Of a stretch of 64,000 nt of DNA, positions 7,150 to 16,651 are shown piece by piece; the first letter of the stretch is position 1, and each line of letters begins with the position of its first letter. The notes beneath the pieces are model-generated. The model saw only the letters and a list, made by a program, of their open reading frames with translations. It was not told the DNA's origin and made no database searches. The DNA lies in assembly GCF_030815415.1 (NCBI RefSeq), contig NZ_JAUSWW010000001.1, positions 2,418,001-2,482,000 on the forward strand. The letters run 5' to 3'. The stretch is from Streptomyces canus (GTDB lineage: Bacteria; Actinomycetota; Actinomycetes; Streptomycetales; Streptomycetaceae). Made by a program: the position numbers and the translations under genes.

Positions 7150-8640
7150 ATGTCGCAGCGCGTGCTCACGACAGAGTCCGGCGCCCCGGTCGCCGACAAC
7201 CAGAACTCCGCCTCCGCCGGCGCCGGCGGTCCGCTCCTCCTCCAGGACCAGCACCTGCTGGAGAAGCTCGCCCGCTTCAACCGTGAGCGCATCCCGGTGG
7301 GGGCACCTCCCACGCCCTTAAGGCAGTGGGGGAGCGTGGTGCACGCCCGCGGCTCCGGCGCGTACGGCTACTTCGAGGTGACGGACGACGTCACCGGCTT
7401 CACGTACGCCGACTTCCTGAGCTCCGTCGGCAAGCGCACCGAGGTCCTCCTGCGCTTCTCGACCGTGGCCGACTCGCTCGGCGGCGCGGACGCGGTGCGC
7501 GACCCGCGCGGCTTCGCGCTCAAGTTCTACACCGAGGAGGGCAATTACGACCTCGTCGGCAACAACACCCCGGTGTTCTTCATCAAGGACCCCGTCAAGT
7601 TCCCGGACTTCATCCACTCGCAGAAACGCGACCCGTTCACCGGCAAGCGGGAGCCGGACAACGTCTGGGACTTCTGGGCGCACTCCCCCGAGGCCACGCA
7701 CCAGATCACCTGGCTGATGGGCGACCGCGGCATCCCGGCGTCGTACCGCCACATGAACGGTTACGGCTCGCACACCTACCAGTGGACGAACGCCGAGGGC
7801 GAGGCCTTCTTCGTCAAGTACCACTTCAAGACGAACCAGGGCGTCCGGTCGCTGTCGGCCGAGCAGGGGGCCGAGCTCGCGGGCAGGGACCCGGGCTCGC
7901 ACCAGACGGACCTGCTCCAGGCCATCGAGCGGGGCGTGAACCCGTCCTGGACGCTGTACGTGCAGATCATGCCGGCGGCCGAGGCAGCGGACTACCGCTT
8001 CAACCCCTTCGACCTCACCAAGGTGTGGCCGCACAAGGACTACCCGCTGCAGCGCGTGGGCCGCCTGGTCCTCGACCGCAACCCGGACAACGTCTTCGCC
8101 GAGGTCGAGCAGGCCGCGTTCTCCCCGAACAACTTCGTGCCGGGCATCGGTCCTTCGCCGGACAAGATGCTCCAGGGCCGCCTGTTCGCCTACGCGGACG
8201 CGCAGCGCTACCGTCTGGGCGTCAACCACACCCTGCTCGCGGTGAACGCCCCCAAGGCGACGACGGCGCGGAACTACGGCCGTGACGGTCTCATGGCGTC
8301 CAACTCCCAGGGCCGCGCGGCGAAGAACTACGAGCCGAACTCGTACGACGGTCCGGCCGAGACCGGCCGCCCGCTGTCGGCCCCGCTGGCCCTCCACGGC
8401 TGGACGGGCACGCACGAGGCCCCGCAGCACACCAAGGACGACGACTTCTTCCAGGCCGGTGAGCTGTACCGACTGATGTCCGAGGACGAGAAGTCCCGGC
8501 CGGTCGCGAACATCGCCGGCGGCCTCTCGCAGGTCTCCCGCGACGACGCGATCGAGAAGAACCTGGCCCACTTCCACGCCGCCGACCCGGAGTACGGCAA
8601 GCGCGTGGAGGAGGCGGTCCGCGCCCTGCGCGAGAACTGA
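7150..8640 (+). CDS. katA: Monofunctional heme catalase carrying an in-frame repeat insertion
   Basis: A clade-3 type catalase, 496 residues, breaking down H2O2. The active-site His is in [15 protein letters not shown], the Asn in GNNTPVFF, and the proximal Tyr side falls in [17 protein letters not shown] at 7150 has GGAAGG seven bases upstream and starts [13 protein letters not shown]. Between NRERIP (about residue 50) and VVHARG the normal two or so residues (typically ER) are replaced by [13 protein letters not shown]. These residues are encoded by a palindromic intergenic-type repeat, and the frame is kept. Promoter sharing with the uricase operon suggests a role in removing uricase-derived H2O2. 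Function of the altered protein is not known. Confidence 0.93.
   Translation: MSQRVLTTESGAPVADNQNSASAGAGGPLLLQDQHLLEKLARFNRERIPVGAPPTPLRQWGSVVHARGSGAYGYFEVTDDVTGFTYADFLSSVGKRTEVLLRFSTVADSLGGADAVRDPRGFALKFYTEEGNYDLVGNNTPVFFIKDPVKFPDFIHSQKRDPFTGKREPDNVWDFWAHSPEATHQITWLMGDRGIPASYRHMNGYGSHTYQWTNAEGEAFFVKYHFKTNQGVRSLSAEQGAELAGRDPGSHQTDLLQAIERGVNPSWTLYVQIMPAAEAADYRFNPFDLTKVWPHKDYPLQRVGRLVLDRNPDNVFAEVEQAAFSPNNFVPGIGPSPDKMLQGRLFAYADAQRYRLGVNHTLLAVNAPKATTARNYGRDGLMASNSQGRAAKNYEPNSYDGPAETGRPLSAPLALHGWTGTHEAPQHTKDDDFFQAGELYRLMSEDEKSRPVANIAGGLSQVSRDDAIEKNLAHFHAADPEYGKRVEEAVRALREN
7297..7335 (+). repeat. Palindromic repeat element inside the catalase coding sequence
   Basis: GTGGGGGCACCTCCCAC, a loop, then GTGGGGGAGC: the same element as at 781-821 but with a different loop. 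It adds about 33 bases, keeps the reading frame and sits a few residues before the catalytic His. The net addition of about 11 residues is judged against my knowledge of Streptomyces catalases, not an alignment. Confidence 0.75.
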
Positions 8641-8839
8641 GCCTCCCCGGAGAAGAGCTCCCTGCTCGCGCCCGAACGCCGGGAGACCCGGATGAGGGGT
8701 GGTCCCCGGTACGGGGCACGGGCAGGGTGCGGACCGCGGCGGCGTGCGAGCCAGTGCGGTGGTGAAGGACCGGACCCCCTTCTCGACCTGAGGGAAGGGC
8801 GCCCCGGCTCCGTCGCTGCCGCCGCGGTCCCAGAAAAGA

Positions 8840-8882
8840 CGAAGAGCGCCTGACACGGACGGTCCCGTGCGGGCGCTCTTCG
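8840..8882 (+). terminator. Hairpin downstream of catalase
   Basis: 11-bp arms CGAAGAGCGCC (8840-8850) and GGCGCTCTTCG (8872-8882) with a GC-rich 21-base loop that has its own CACGG/CCGTG dyad. It lies 200 bp past the catalase stop. The 8641-8839 stretch before it holds nothing recognisable. Confidence 0.65.
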
Positions 8883-8928
8883 CCGTCTCCGGGGTGCGCT
8901 CCCGGCGTCCGCGCAGGACGCTGGAGGC

Positions 8929-9165
8929 ATGGCACATCCAGCGCACCATCCGCATGTCGTGGTGCATTCGCCGGCCCTGGACGGCTCCCGGCGGGTCACC
9001 GCGGACGACCACAACCTCGGCGTCGCCTCGCATCTCGACGACGTCGTGGAGCTGCTGCGCCTCGCCGATCTCGACCGGGTCGAGGTGGAGAACGAGGACA
9101 TCGTGGAGTGGCAGGGCGGCGGTCCCGACGACTGGCCGGGGCTGTCCGAACACCACGACAGGTGA
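8929..9165 (+). CDS. Small conserved hypothetical protein (78 aa)
   Basis: A 78-residue acidic protein starting MAHPAHHPHVVVHSPALDGS and ending with WPGLSEHHDR. Its core (GVASHLDDVVELLRLADL) resembles small Streptomyces proteins of unknown function that I recall beginning VHPPA-DG-RRV; no function is known to me. GGAGG lies only one base before the ATG, so a slightly downstream GTG is possible. A terminator hairpin begins at its stop, which supports it being an expressed single-gene unit. Confidence 0.65.
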   Translation: MAHPAHHPHVVVHSPALDGSRRVTADDHNLGVASHLDDVVELLRLADLDRVEVENEDIVEWQGGGPDDWPGLSEHHDR

Positions 9166-9195
9166 GCCCGCGTACGCACGGTGGCGTACGCGGGC
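9166..9195 (+). terminator. Hairpin directly after the 78-aa gene
   Basis: Perfect 12-bp arms GCCCGCGTACGC and GCGTACGCGGGC with a six-base loop, starting at the base after the stop codon. Confidence 0.75.
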
Positions 9196-9486
9196 TACGG
9201 ATCCCTCAAATCAACCTGCCAACTGCTCTTCGACGAATCGACGGGCTTGCACAACGAGCGCCACTGGCTGTGACGTGGGGTTTGCATCCAGCTCCACCGC
9301 AGCGGAGCAGAGGCGATTGGCTGCGCCCCGCACCTACGCGGTCAAGCATCCCGTATGAAACCGGGTCCACCGGCAATGCCGGATCTGTGCCTTCGGAGAC
9401 TCCCGCGTGGGAACATCAACATACCGCACCCCACGGGACGTTGACTCACTTTCCGGGACGAACGACTGGGTTCCGGGCACACCGAA
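9196..9486. other. Intergenic stretch with no supported gene
   Basis: About 290 bases of lower GC than its neighbours between two terminator hairpins. Reading frames are short and lack ribosome sites. One short frame (STCQLLFDESTGLHNERHWL) ends at a stop near 9270 and could be a remnant of something larger. I could not identify it. Confidence 0.5.
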
Positions 9487-9517
9487 GGGGCGGCCCATCC
9501 CCCGGATGGGCCGCCCC
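9487..9517 (-). terminator. Hairpin after gcl
   Basis: Perfect 14-bp arms GGGGCGGCCCATCC (9487-9500) and GGATGGGCCGCCCC (9504-9517) around a three-base loop, 30 bases past the gcl stop on the minus strand. Confidence 0.8.
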
Positions 9518-9546
9518 TCAGCAGAGCGGTGGAGCTGTGCGGCCGG

Positions 9547-11334
<1,788 letters not shown>

Positions 11335-11392
11335 TGAGTACTCCTGCTTCGGCTGTCGGACGTGTACTCCCGTCGCGCCCCGCCGCGAGTAC

Positions 11393-11428
11393 TTCCGTAA
11401 TGCGGAAAGTAATTTCTACTATCTGGAA
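11393..11428 (-). promoter_or_regulatory. Tandem 15-bp operator upstream of gcl
   Basis: On the minus strand: TTCCAGATAGTAGAA, six bases, TTCCGCATTACGGAA (forward positions 11414-11428 and 11393-11407). Order, spacing (21-bp period) and the TTCC...GAA core are the same as upstream of hyi. The proximal dyad lies 59 bases before the gcl start codon. Confidence 0.65.
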
Positions 11429-11491
11429 GCAATGTAAGTGGGGAGCCGTAGGTCGTCAAGAGACGGACAAGCGGGGGCCTCCTGGAGGACG

Positions 11492-12172
11492 ATGGGTTCC
11501 ATGCCCGAGAGCGTGGTGGTGCGCTGCCCGGTCTGCCGGCGCGAGCACCTCTTCACGGCGCCGGAGTATCCGTGCGTGTGTGGCGCACCCGTGGTGCCGC
11601 CGCTGGATCCGCGTGCCCGGGCGACGGCCGTCTCGCACCGCTCCTGGGAGGACGACTGGGTCACCGTGCTCTGCGCCTCCTGCGGCCGCCGGGGCGAGTG
11701 GCCGCATCCCGAGCTGGGCTGCCCGTGCGGGACGGTGCTGCGGATCCCGGTCGCGGCGGGCGCCGCCGTCGAGCGGGCCGAGCCGGCCCCGCGGCGAGCC
11801 TTCCAGCCCGTGACGATCCGCACCGCGCGCGACGCGGTCACGGCCGCGGCCCTGTATCTGCGCTGGCTCGGCTACCGCGACATCCGCCGCGCTTACCAGC
11901 GCCCCCCGAACGGCATCGGCATCGCCGCCCGCGGCCTGCTCGCCCAGGTCGACCCGACAGTCCGCCCGGCCTCCCTCCGGGACGTGGAGTGCCTGTGGCT
12001 GACGGCCATGACGGAATCCGCGACCTGCGTCTACTTCTCCCTGTCCGGCTACGCCACCGAGGCCCGCGCGGTGGCCGACACCCTCGGCGTCCCCCTCTTC
12101 GTCCTCGACCTGACAGGCACCCCCCAGCCGGTGAACACGCTGGCGGACGACCTGGACTCAACGGGCGCGTAG
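11492..12172 (+). CDS. Zinc-ribbon protein with a restriction-endonuclease-like C-terminal part (hypothetical)
   Basis: A 226-residue protein with two CxxC...CxC pairs in its first 85 residues: CPVCRREHLF...CVCG and CASCGRRGEW...CPCG. These look like two rubredoxin/zinc-ribbon knuckles. The C-terminal half runs DAVTAAALYLRWLGYRDIRR, then GLLAQVDP, then FSLSGYATEARAVADTLGVPLFVLDL. This order resembles an Mrr-type nuclease fold, but the usual QxK catalytic Lys is absent, so activity is doubtful. I do not recognise a named family. GGAGG lies three bases before ATG 11492; ATG 11501 is an alternative. It is convergent with the acyl-CoA ligase. Confidence 0.75.
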   Translation: MGSMPESVVVRCPVCRREHLFTAPEYPCVCGAPVVPPLDPRARATAVSHRSWEDDWVTVLCASCGRRGEWPHPELGCPCGTVLRIPVAAGAAVERAEPAPRRAFQPVTIRTARDAVTAAALYLRWLGYRDIRRAYQRPPNGIGIAARGLLAQVDPTVRPASLRDVECLWLTAMTESATCVYFSLSGYATEARAVADTLGVPLFVLDLTGTPQPVNTLADDLDSTGA

Positions 12173-12203
12173 GGGGCCGGGGCAGGCCAAGGCGGGAGGG
12201 ATG

Positions 12204-12271
12204 GGCAGATCCGTCCCAGGGACGGAGGCCGTGACCTGCGGGTTCGCGGGTGGGCCTGGGACAGATCTGCC
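12204..12271. terminator. Bidirectional hairpin between convergent genes
   Basis: 17-bp arms, 16 of 17 paired: GGCAGATCCGTCCCAGG (12204-12220) and CCTGGGACAGATCTGCC (12255-12271), with a 34-base loop. It sits between the convergent zinc-ribbon and acyl-CoA ligase genes. Confidence 0.6.
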
Positions 12272-12320
12272 AATCGCCGACGGAGTCCCCGGGCGCCGCC
12301 GACGCCCCCGTGCGCCGGGA

Positions 12321-13907
12321 CTAGCCCGCCGCGTATGTCTGGCGCAGCTCGATCTTCCGGACCTTCCCTGACACCGTCATCGGGAAGGACTCCAGCACCT
12401 GCAACCGGCTCGGCACCTTGTAGTGGGCCAGCCGCCCCTCGCAGAAGGCCTGCACGTCCTCCAGCGTCGGCGGATCCGCCGGGTCGCGCGCGATGACACA
12501 GGCGAGGACCTCCTCGCCGTAGCGCTCGTGCGGGACCCCGACGACCTGGACGTCGGCGATCTTCGGGTGGGCGTAGAGGAACTCCTCGATCTCGCGCGGG
12601 TAGATGTTCTCGCCACCCCGGATGATCATGTCCTTGATCCGGCCGACGATCTCGACGTAGCCGTCCTCCCGCATCACCGCGAGGTCCCCCGTGTGCATCC
12701 AGCGTCCGGCGTCGACGGCCTCGGCGGTCTTCTCGGGCTCGTTCCAGTAGCCGAGCATCACGCTGTAGCCGCGGGTGCACAACTCCCCTGCCACGCCCCG
12801 GGGTTGGGTCACGCCGGCCGGGTCGACGACCTTCACCTCGACGTGCGGCAGGACGCGGCCGACGGTTCCCGTGCGGTGTTCCAGGTCGTCGTCGCGCCGG
12901 GTCTGCGTGGAGACCGGCGAGGTCTCCGTCATGCCGTAACAGATCGACACCTCGGCCATGTTCATCTCGCCGACCACCCGTTTCATCACCTCCACCGGGC
13001 AGGGTGAGCCGGCCATGATCCCGGTGCGGAGCGAGGACAGGTCGTACGTCGCGAAGTCGGGGAGGTTCAACTCCGCGATGAACATGGTCGGGACGCCGTA
13101 CAGCGAGGTGCAGCGTTCCTGCTGGACGGCCTCCAGGGTGGCCTTCGGGTCGAAGGACGGGGCCGGGATCACCATGCAGGCACCGTGGGACGTGGCCGCC
13201 AGGTTGCCCATGACCATGCCGAAGCAGTGGTAGAACGGCACGGGGATGCAGATCCGGTCCTGCTCGGTGTAGGCGATCATCTCGCCCACGAAGTAACCGT
13301 TGTTGAGGATGTTGTGGTGGGAGAGGGTCGCCCCCTTGGGGAAGCCCGTCGTGCCCGAGGTGTACTGGATGTTGATCGGGTCGTCGCAGGACAGTTCCTC
13401 GAACGGCACCGGCGTCCCCCGCGCGATCAGCGCGTCCCAGCCCGGGTCCCCGATGAACACGGTCTCCCTCAACTGCGGGCACCTGCCGCGCACTTCCTCC
13501 ACCATCGCCCGGTAGTCGCTGGTCTTGTGGGCGAGGGAGGCGAAGAGGAGGGAGATCCCGGCCTGGTTGAGGACGTACTCGACCTCATGGGTGCGGTACG
13601 CCGGGTTGATGTTCACCATGATCGCGCCGATGCGGGCGGTGGCGTACTGGACCAGCACCCACTCGGGACAGTTGACCGCCCAGATGCCCACCCGGTCACC
13701 CTTGGCGACACCGCTCGCGAGCAGCGCGTACGCCAACTCATCGACATCCGCGCCGAATTGGGCGTACGTCCAGCGCCGCCCGGACGGCACGTCGACGAGC
13801 GCCTCGCGGTCCGGCCAACTCGCCACCGCCCGGTCCAGATTGGCGCCGATCGTGTCGCCGAGCAGCGCGGTCCCGCTCGTTCCGTGGCTGTACGACAGGG
13901 ATGTCAC
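12321..13907 (-). CDS. Long-chain fatty-acyl-CoA synthetase-like AMP-binding enzyme
   Basis: ANL-superfamily acyl-CoA ligase of 528 residues. The P-loop motif YTSGTTGFPKGATLSHHN is near residue 180. The adenine-binding SICYGMTETSPVS is near 325, the MHTGDLAVMREDGYVEIVGRIKDMI hinge near 410, and the catalytic Lys region GKVRKIEL is at the C-terminus. The family activates medium- to long-chain fatty acids for beta-oxidation. Its start overlaps the stop of the next ligase gene by four bases (ATGA type), so the two are coupled. The exact chain length is not readable. Confidence 0.9.
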   Translation of the reverse strand: MTSLSYSHGTSGTALLGDTIGANLDRAVASWPDREALVDVPSGRRWTYAQFGADVDELAYALLASGVAKGDRVGIWAVNCPEWVLVQYATARIGAIMVNINPAYRTHEVEYVLNQAGISLLFASLAHKTSDYRAMVEEVRGRCPQLRETVFIGDPGWDALIARGTPVPFEELSCDDPINIQYTSGTTGFPKGATLSHHNILNNGYFVGEMIAYTEQDRICIPVPFYHCFGMVMGNLAATSHGACMVIPAPSFDPKATLEAVQQERCTSLYGVPTMFIAELNLPDFATYDLSSLRTGIMAGSPCPVEVMKRVVGEMNMAEVSICYGMTETSPVSTQTRRDDDLEHRTGTVGRVLPHVEVKVVDPAGVTQPRGVAGELCTRGYSVMLGYWNEPEKTAEAVDAGRWMHTGDLAVMREDGYVEIVGRIKDMIIRGGENIYPREIEEFLYAHPKIADVQVVGVPHERYGEEVLACVIARDPADPPTLEDVQAFCEGRLAHYKVPSRLQVLESFPMTVSGKVRKIELRQTYAAG

Positions 13908-15568
13908 CGGAAGTCCTCCTCGCGGTACTCGGCGTCCGAGCCGGCGGCCGTGGCCTCGCGCAGCTCGATCCGGCGGATCTTGCCGGAGACGGTCTTGGGA
14001 AGCGGCGCGAACTCCAGCCGGCGAATGCGCTTGTAGGGGGCGAGGGCGTCACGGGAGTGCTCGAAGAGCACCTTGGCGGTGTCGGGCCCGGGCTCCCAGC
14101 CCTCGGCGAGGACGACATAGGCCTTGGGTACGGCGAGGCGCAGCTCGTCCGGCGCGGGCACGACGGCCGCCTCGGCGACCGCCTCGTGCTCCAGCAGGGC
14201 GCTCTCCAGCTCGAAGGGGCTGATCTTGTAGTCGGAGGCCTTGAAGACGTCGTCGCTGCGGCCGATGTAGGTCAGGTATCCGTCCTCGTCCCGCGAGGCG
14301 ACGTCCCCGGTGCGGTAGTAGCCGCCGGCCATCGCCTCCGCCGTGCGGTCGGCGTCGCCGTGGTAGCCGGTCATCAGCCCGACCGGTCGCGCCGAGAGGT
14401 CCAGCGCGATCTCGCCCTCGGTGGCGCCGGGCGCGCCGCTCACCGGGTCCAGCAGTTCCACCAGGTAGCCGGGGCTCGGCCGCCCCATGGAGCCCGTCTT
14501 CAGTGGCTGGCCGGGGCTGTTGGAGACCTGGACGGCCGTCTCGGTCTGCCCGAAGCCGTCCCGGACGGTGACGCCCCATTTCCGGCGCACCTGCTCGATG
14601 ACCTCGGGGTTGAGCGGCTCCCCCGCGGCGACCACCTCGCGCGGCGGTGTCCGCAGCTGGGTCAGATCGGCCTGGATGAGCATGCGCCAGACGGTCGGCG
14701 GGGCGCAGAAGGTCGTGACGCCCGCGCGGTCCATCTCCGCCATCAGTCGGGCCGCGTCGAAGCGCGTGTAGTTGTGGATGAAGACGGTCGCCTCCGCGTT
14801 CCACGGTGCGAAGAGGTTCGACCAGGCGTGCTTGGCCCAGCCGGGTGAGGAGATGTTCAGGTGCACGTCACCGGGCTGGAGGCCGATCCAGTACATGGTG
14901 GCCAGGTGCCCGATCGGGTACGAGGTGTGGGTGTGCTCGACCAGCTTGGGGCGGGCGGTGGTGCCCGAGGTGAAGTAGAGCATCAGCGGGTCGTCCGCCC
15001 GGGTCTCGCCGTCGGGTGTGAACCGCGGGGAGGCTTCGTAGGCGTCCTCGTACCGGCGCCAGTCCCGGGGAGCGCCGCCGACCGCGATCCGGGTGTAGCC
15101 GCCGGGCACGTCGTCGAACTTGGCGGTGTCCTCGGCGCGTACGAGCACATGGCGGACCCGGCCGCGCTCGACCCGGTCGCGCAGATCGGCGGGGCCCAGC
15201 AGCGGGGTGGCCGGGATGACGACGGCGCGTAGCTTCATCGCCGCGAGGGCCGTCTCCCACAGCTCGGCCTGGTTGCCGAGCATGACGAGGATGCGGTCCT
15301 CGGCGCCCACGCCCTGCGCGCGCAGCCAGTTGGCGGCACGGTCCGAGCGCTCGGACAGCTCAGCGAAGGAGAGCCGGATCTCGCTGCCGTCCTCCTCGAC
15401 GATGTGCAGGGCGGTCCGGTCGTTCCCTTCGGCAATGACGTCGAACCAGTCGAGCGCCCAGTTGAAGCGGTCGGGGCGGGGCCAGCCGAAGCCGTCGTAG
15501 GCCGTCGCGTAGTCCTCGCGATGCTGCAGCAGGAAGTCCCGCGCGCTGCGGAAGGCGGCCGTCGTCAT
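13904..15568 (-). CDS. Medium-chain acyl-CoA synthetase-like AMP-binding enzyme
   Basis: ANL-superfamily acyl-CoA ligase of 554 residues, closer to the ACSM/benzoate-type ligases than to the downstream ligase. It has YFTSGTTARPKLVEHTH near residue 190, DGFGQTETAVQVSNSPGQ near 345, YYRTGDVASRDEDGYLTYIGR near 430 and KTVSGKIRRIEL at the C-terminus. ATG at 15568 has AGAGGAGAACAC upstream. A longer frame begins at 15613 but lacks a ribosome site. It is divergent from the GAF-LuxR regulator, which probably controls it. Confidence 0.88.
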   Translation of the reverse strand: MTTAAFRSARDFLLQHREDYATAYDGFGWPRPDRFNWALDWFDVIAEGNDRTALHIVEEDGSEIRLSFAELSERSDRAANWLRAQGVGAEDRILVMLGNQAELWETALAAMKLRAVVIPATPLLGPADLRDRVERGRVRHVLVRAEDTAKFDDVPGGYTRIAVGGAPRDWRRYEDAYEASPRFTPDGETRADDPLMLYFTSGTTARPKLVEHTHTSYPIGHLATMYWIGLQPGDVHLNISSPGWAKHAWSNLFAPWNAEATVFIHNYTRFDAARLMAEMDRAGVTTFCAPPTVWRMLIQADLTQLRTPPREVVAAGEPLNPEVIEQVRRKWGVTVRDGFGQTETAVQVSNSPGQPLKTGSMGRPSPGYLVELLDPVSGAPGATEGEIALDLSARPVGLMTGYHGDADRTAEAMAGGYYRTGDVASRDEDGYLTYIGRSDDVFKASDYKISPFELESALLEHEAVAEAAVVPAPDELRLAVPKAYVVLAEGWEPGPDTAKVLFEHSRDALAPYKRIRRLEFAPLPKTVSGKIRRIELREATAAGSDAEYREEDFR

Positions 15569-15640
15569 GTGTTCTCCTCTGTGCCGGACCATTGCCGGGC
15601 GGCTCTCTGCCATCGTGTAATCCGTGATGCAGGTCTCACT

Positions 15641-15656
15641 ACCCCCGAACGGGGGT
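15641..15656. promoter_or_regulatory. Dyad between the acyl-CoA ligase operon and its divergent regulator
   Basis: ACCCCCGAACGGGGGT, 7-bp arms around two bases, flanked by a further CTCAC/GTGAG pair with a one-base bulge. It is centred in the 114-bp divergent spacer and is a candidate operator for the GAF-LuxR protein. Confidence 0.45.
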
Positions 15657-15682
15657 GAGCGCTGCAGCGAAGGGACGAACGC

Positions 15683-16507
15683 GTGGCGGTGGACACGGCC
15701 GGGACGGTGGAGATTCGCGGTGCGCTGGCGCGGCTGCGGCGGACGACGGGGCTGCCCGTCGCCTTCGGCGGGCTGGTGGAGCCGGGGCGGCCGCGGATGC
15801 GCATCAGTGAACTGAGCGGCACGGCCACGGCCGCGCTCCGCTCCCTCGCGGTGATCTCCGGCAGCGGCCTCGGCGGCAAGGCGGTCGCCCTGGCCCGCCC
15901 CTGCGCGGTGACGGACTACTCCTCCTCACGGCAGATCAGCCACGAGTACGACCTGCCGGTCGCCGCCGAGGGGCTGCGGGCGATCGTGGCGGTGCCCGTG
16001 GTCGTACGACGCCGGGTACGGGGCGTGCTCTACGGCGCGCTGCGCACCGCCCAGCCGCTGGGCGACCGCACGCTGAGCGCGGCGGTGGACGCGGCGCGGG
16101 ACGTGGAGCAGGCGCTGGTGGTGCGGGACGAGGCGCGGGGGCTGGTGGAGGCGTCGCAGGCGGCCCGTACGGTCGACCCCGTGGGCCGGGAACAGGTGCG
16201 GGAAGCGCATGCGGCCCTGCGGGCCCTGGCGCCGCGGATCACCGATCCGGCGCTGCGGGCCGAACTGCTGGACGCCTGCGGACTCCTCGCCCCCCGGGCA
16301 CCGGCCGAGGAGATCGCTCTCGCACCCCGTGAGCTGGACGTCCTGGCCTGTGTGGCCGCGGGGGCGACGAACGCGGCCACCGCCGAGCGACTGGGGCTGC
16401 GGCCCGAGACGGTCAAGGGCTATCTGCGCTCGGCGATGCGGAAGCTGGGGACGCACACCCGCGGGGAGGCAGTGGTGGCGGCGCGCCGGGCGGGGGTGCT
16501 GCCGTAA
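15683..16507 (+). CDS. GAF-domain LuxR-type transcriptional regulator
   Basis: A 274-residue regulator. A GAF-like sensor covers roughly residues 10-140 (ISGSGLGGKAVALARPCAVTDY, then LRAIVAVPVVV). A LuxR-type HTH fills the last 60 residues (LAPRELDVLACVAAGATNAATAERLGLRPETVKGYLRSAMRKLG). There is no receiver domain or phospho-acceptor Asp pattern. The GTG start at 15683 has AAGGGACG upstream. Divergent placement next to two acyl-CoA ligases suggests it controls fatty or aromatic acid activation in response to a small ligand; that is inference. Confidence 0.85.
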   Translation: MAVDTAGTVEIRGALARLRRTTGLPVAFGGLVEPGRPRMRISELSGTATAALRSLAVISGSGLGGKAVALARPCAVTDYSSSRQISHEYDLPVAAEGLRAIVAVPVVVRRRVRGVLYGALRTAQPLGDRTLSAAVDAARDVEQALVVRDEARGLVEASQAARTVDPVGREQVREAHAALRALAPRITDPALRAELLDACGLLAPRAPAEEIALAPRELDVLACVAAGATNAATAERLGLRPETVKGYLRSAMRKLGTHTRGEAVVAARRAGVLP

Positions 16508-16651
16508 CACACCGTTGACAATTCATTCATAGAGCGGCACTTTGAATTTCCCCATGCTGCAAGGTTGTTATTTCCCTCACCGCGTCGTCGGTCCGAATTT
16601 CAAAGAGACCTTGCCTAGAATTTGGCCCGGACACGACACACGAGGGGAGCG

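Noticed and set aside
7318..9156. 612-codon minus-strand frame opposite catalase
   Set aside because: Shadow of catalase; it also runs through a terminator hairpin and the small downstream gene.
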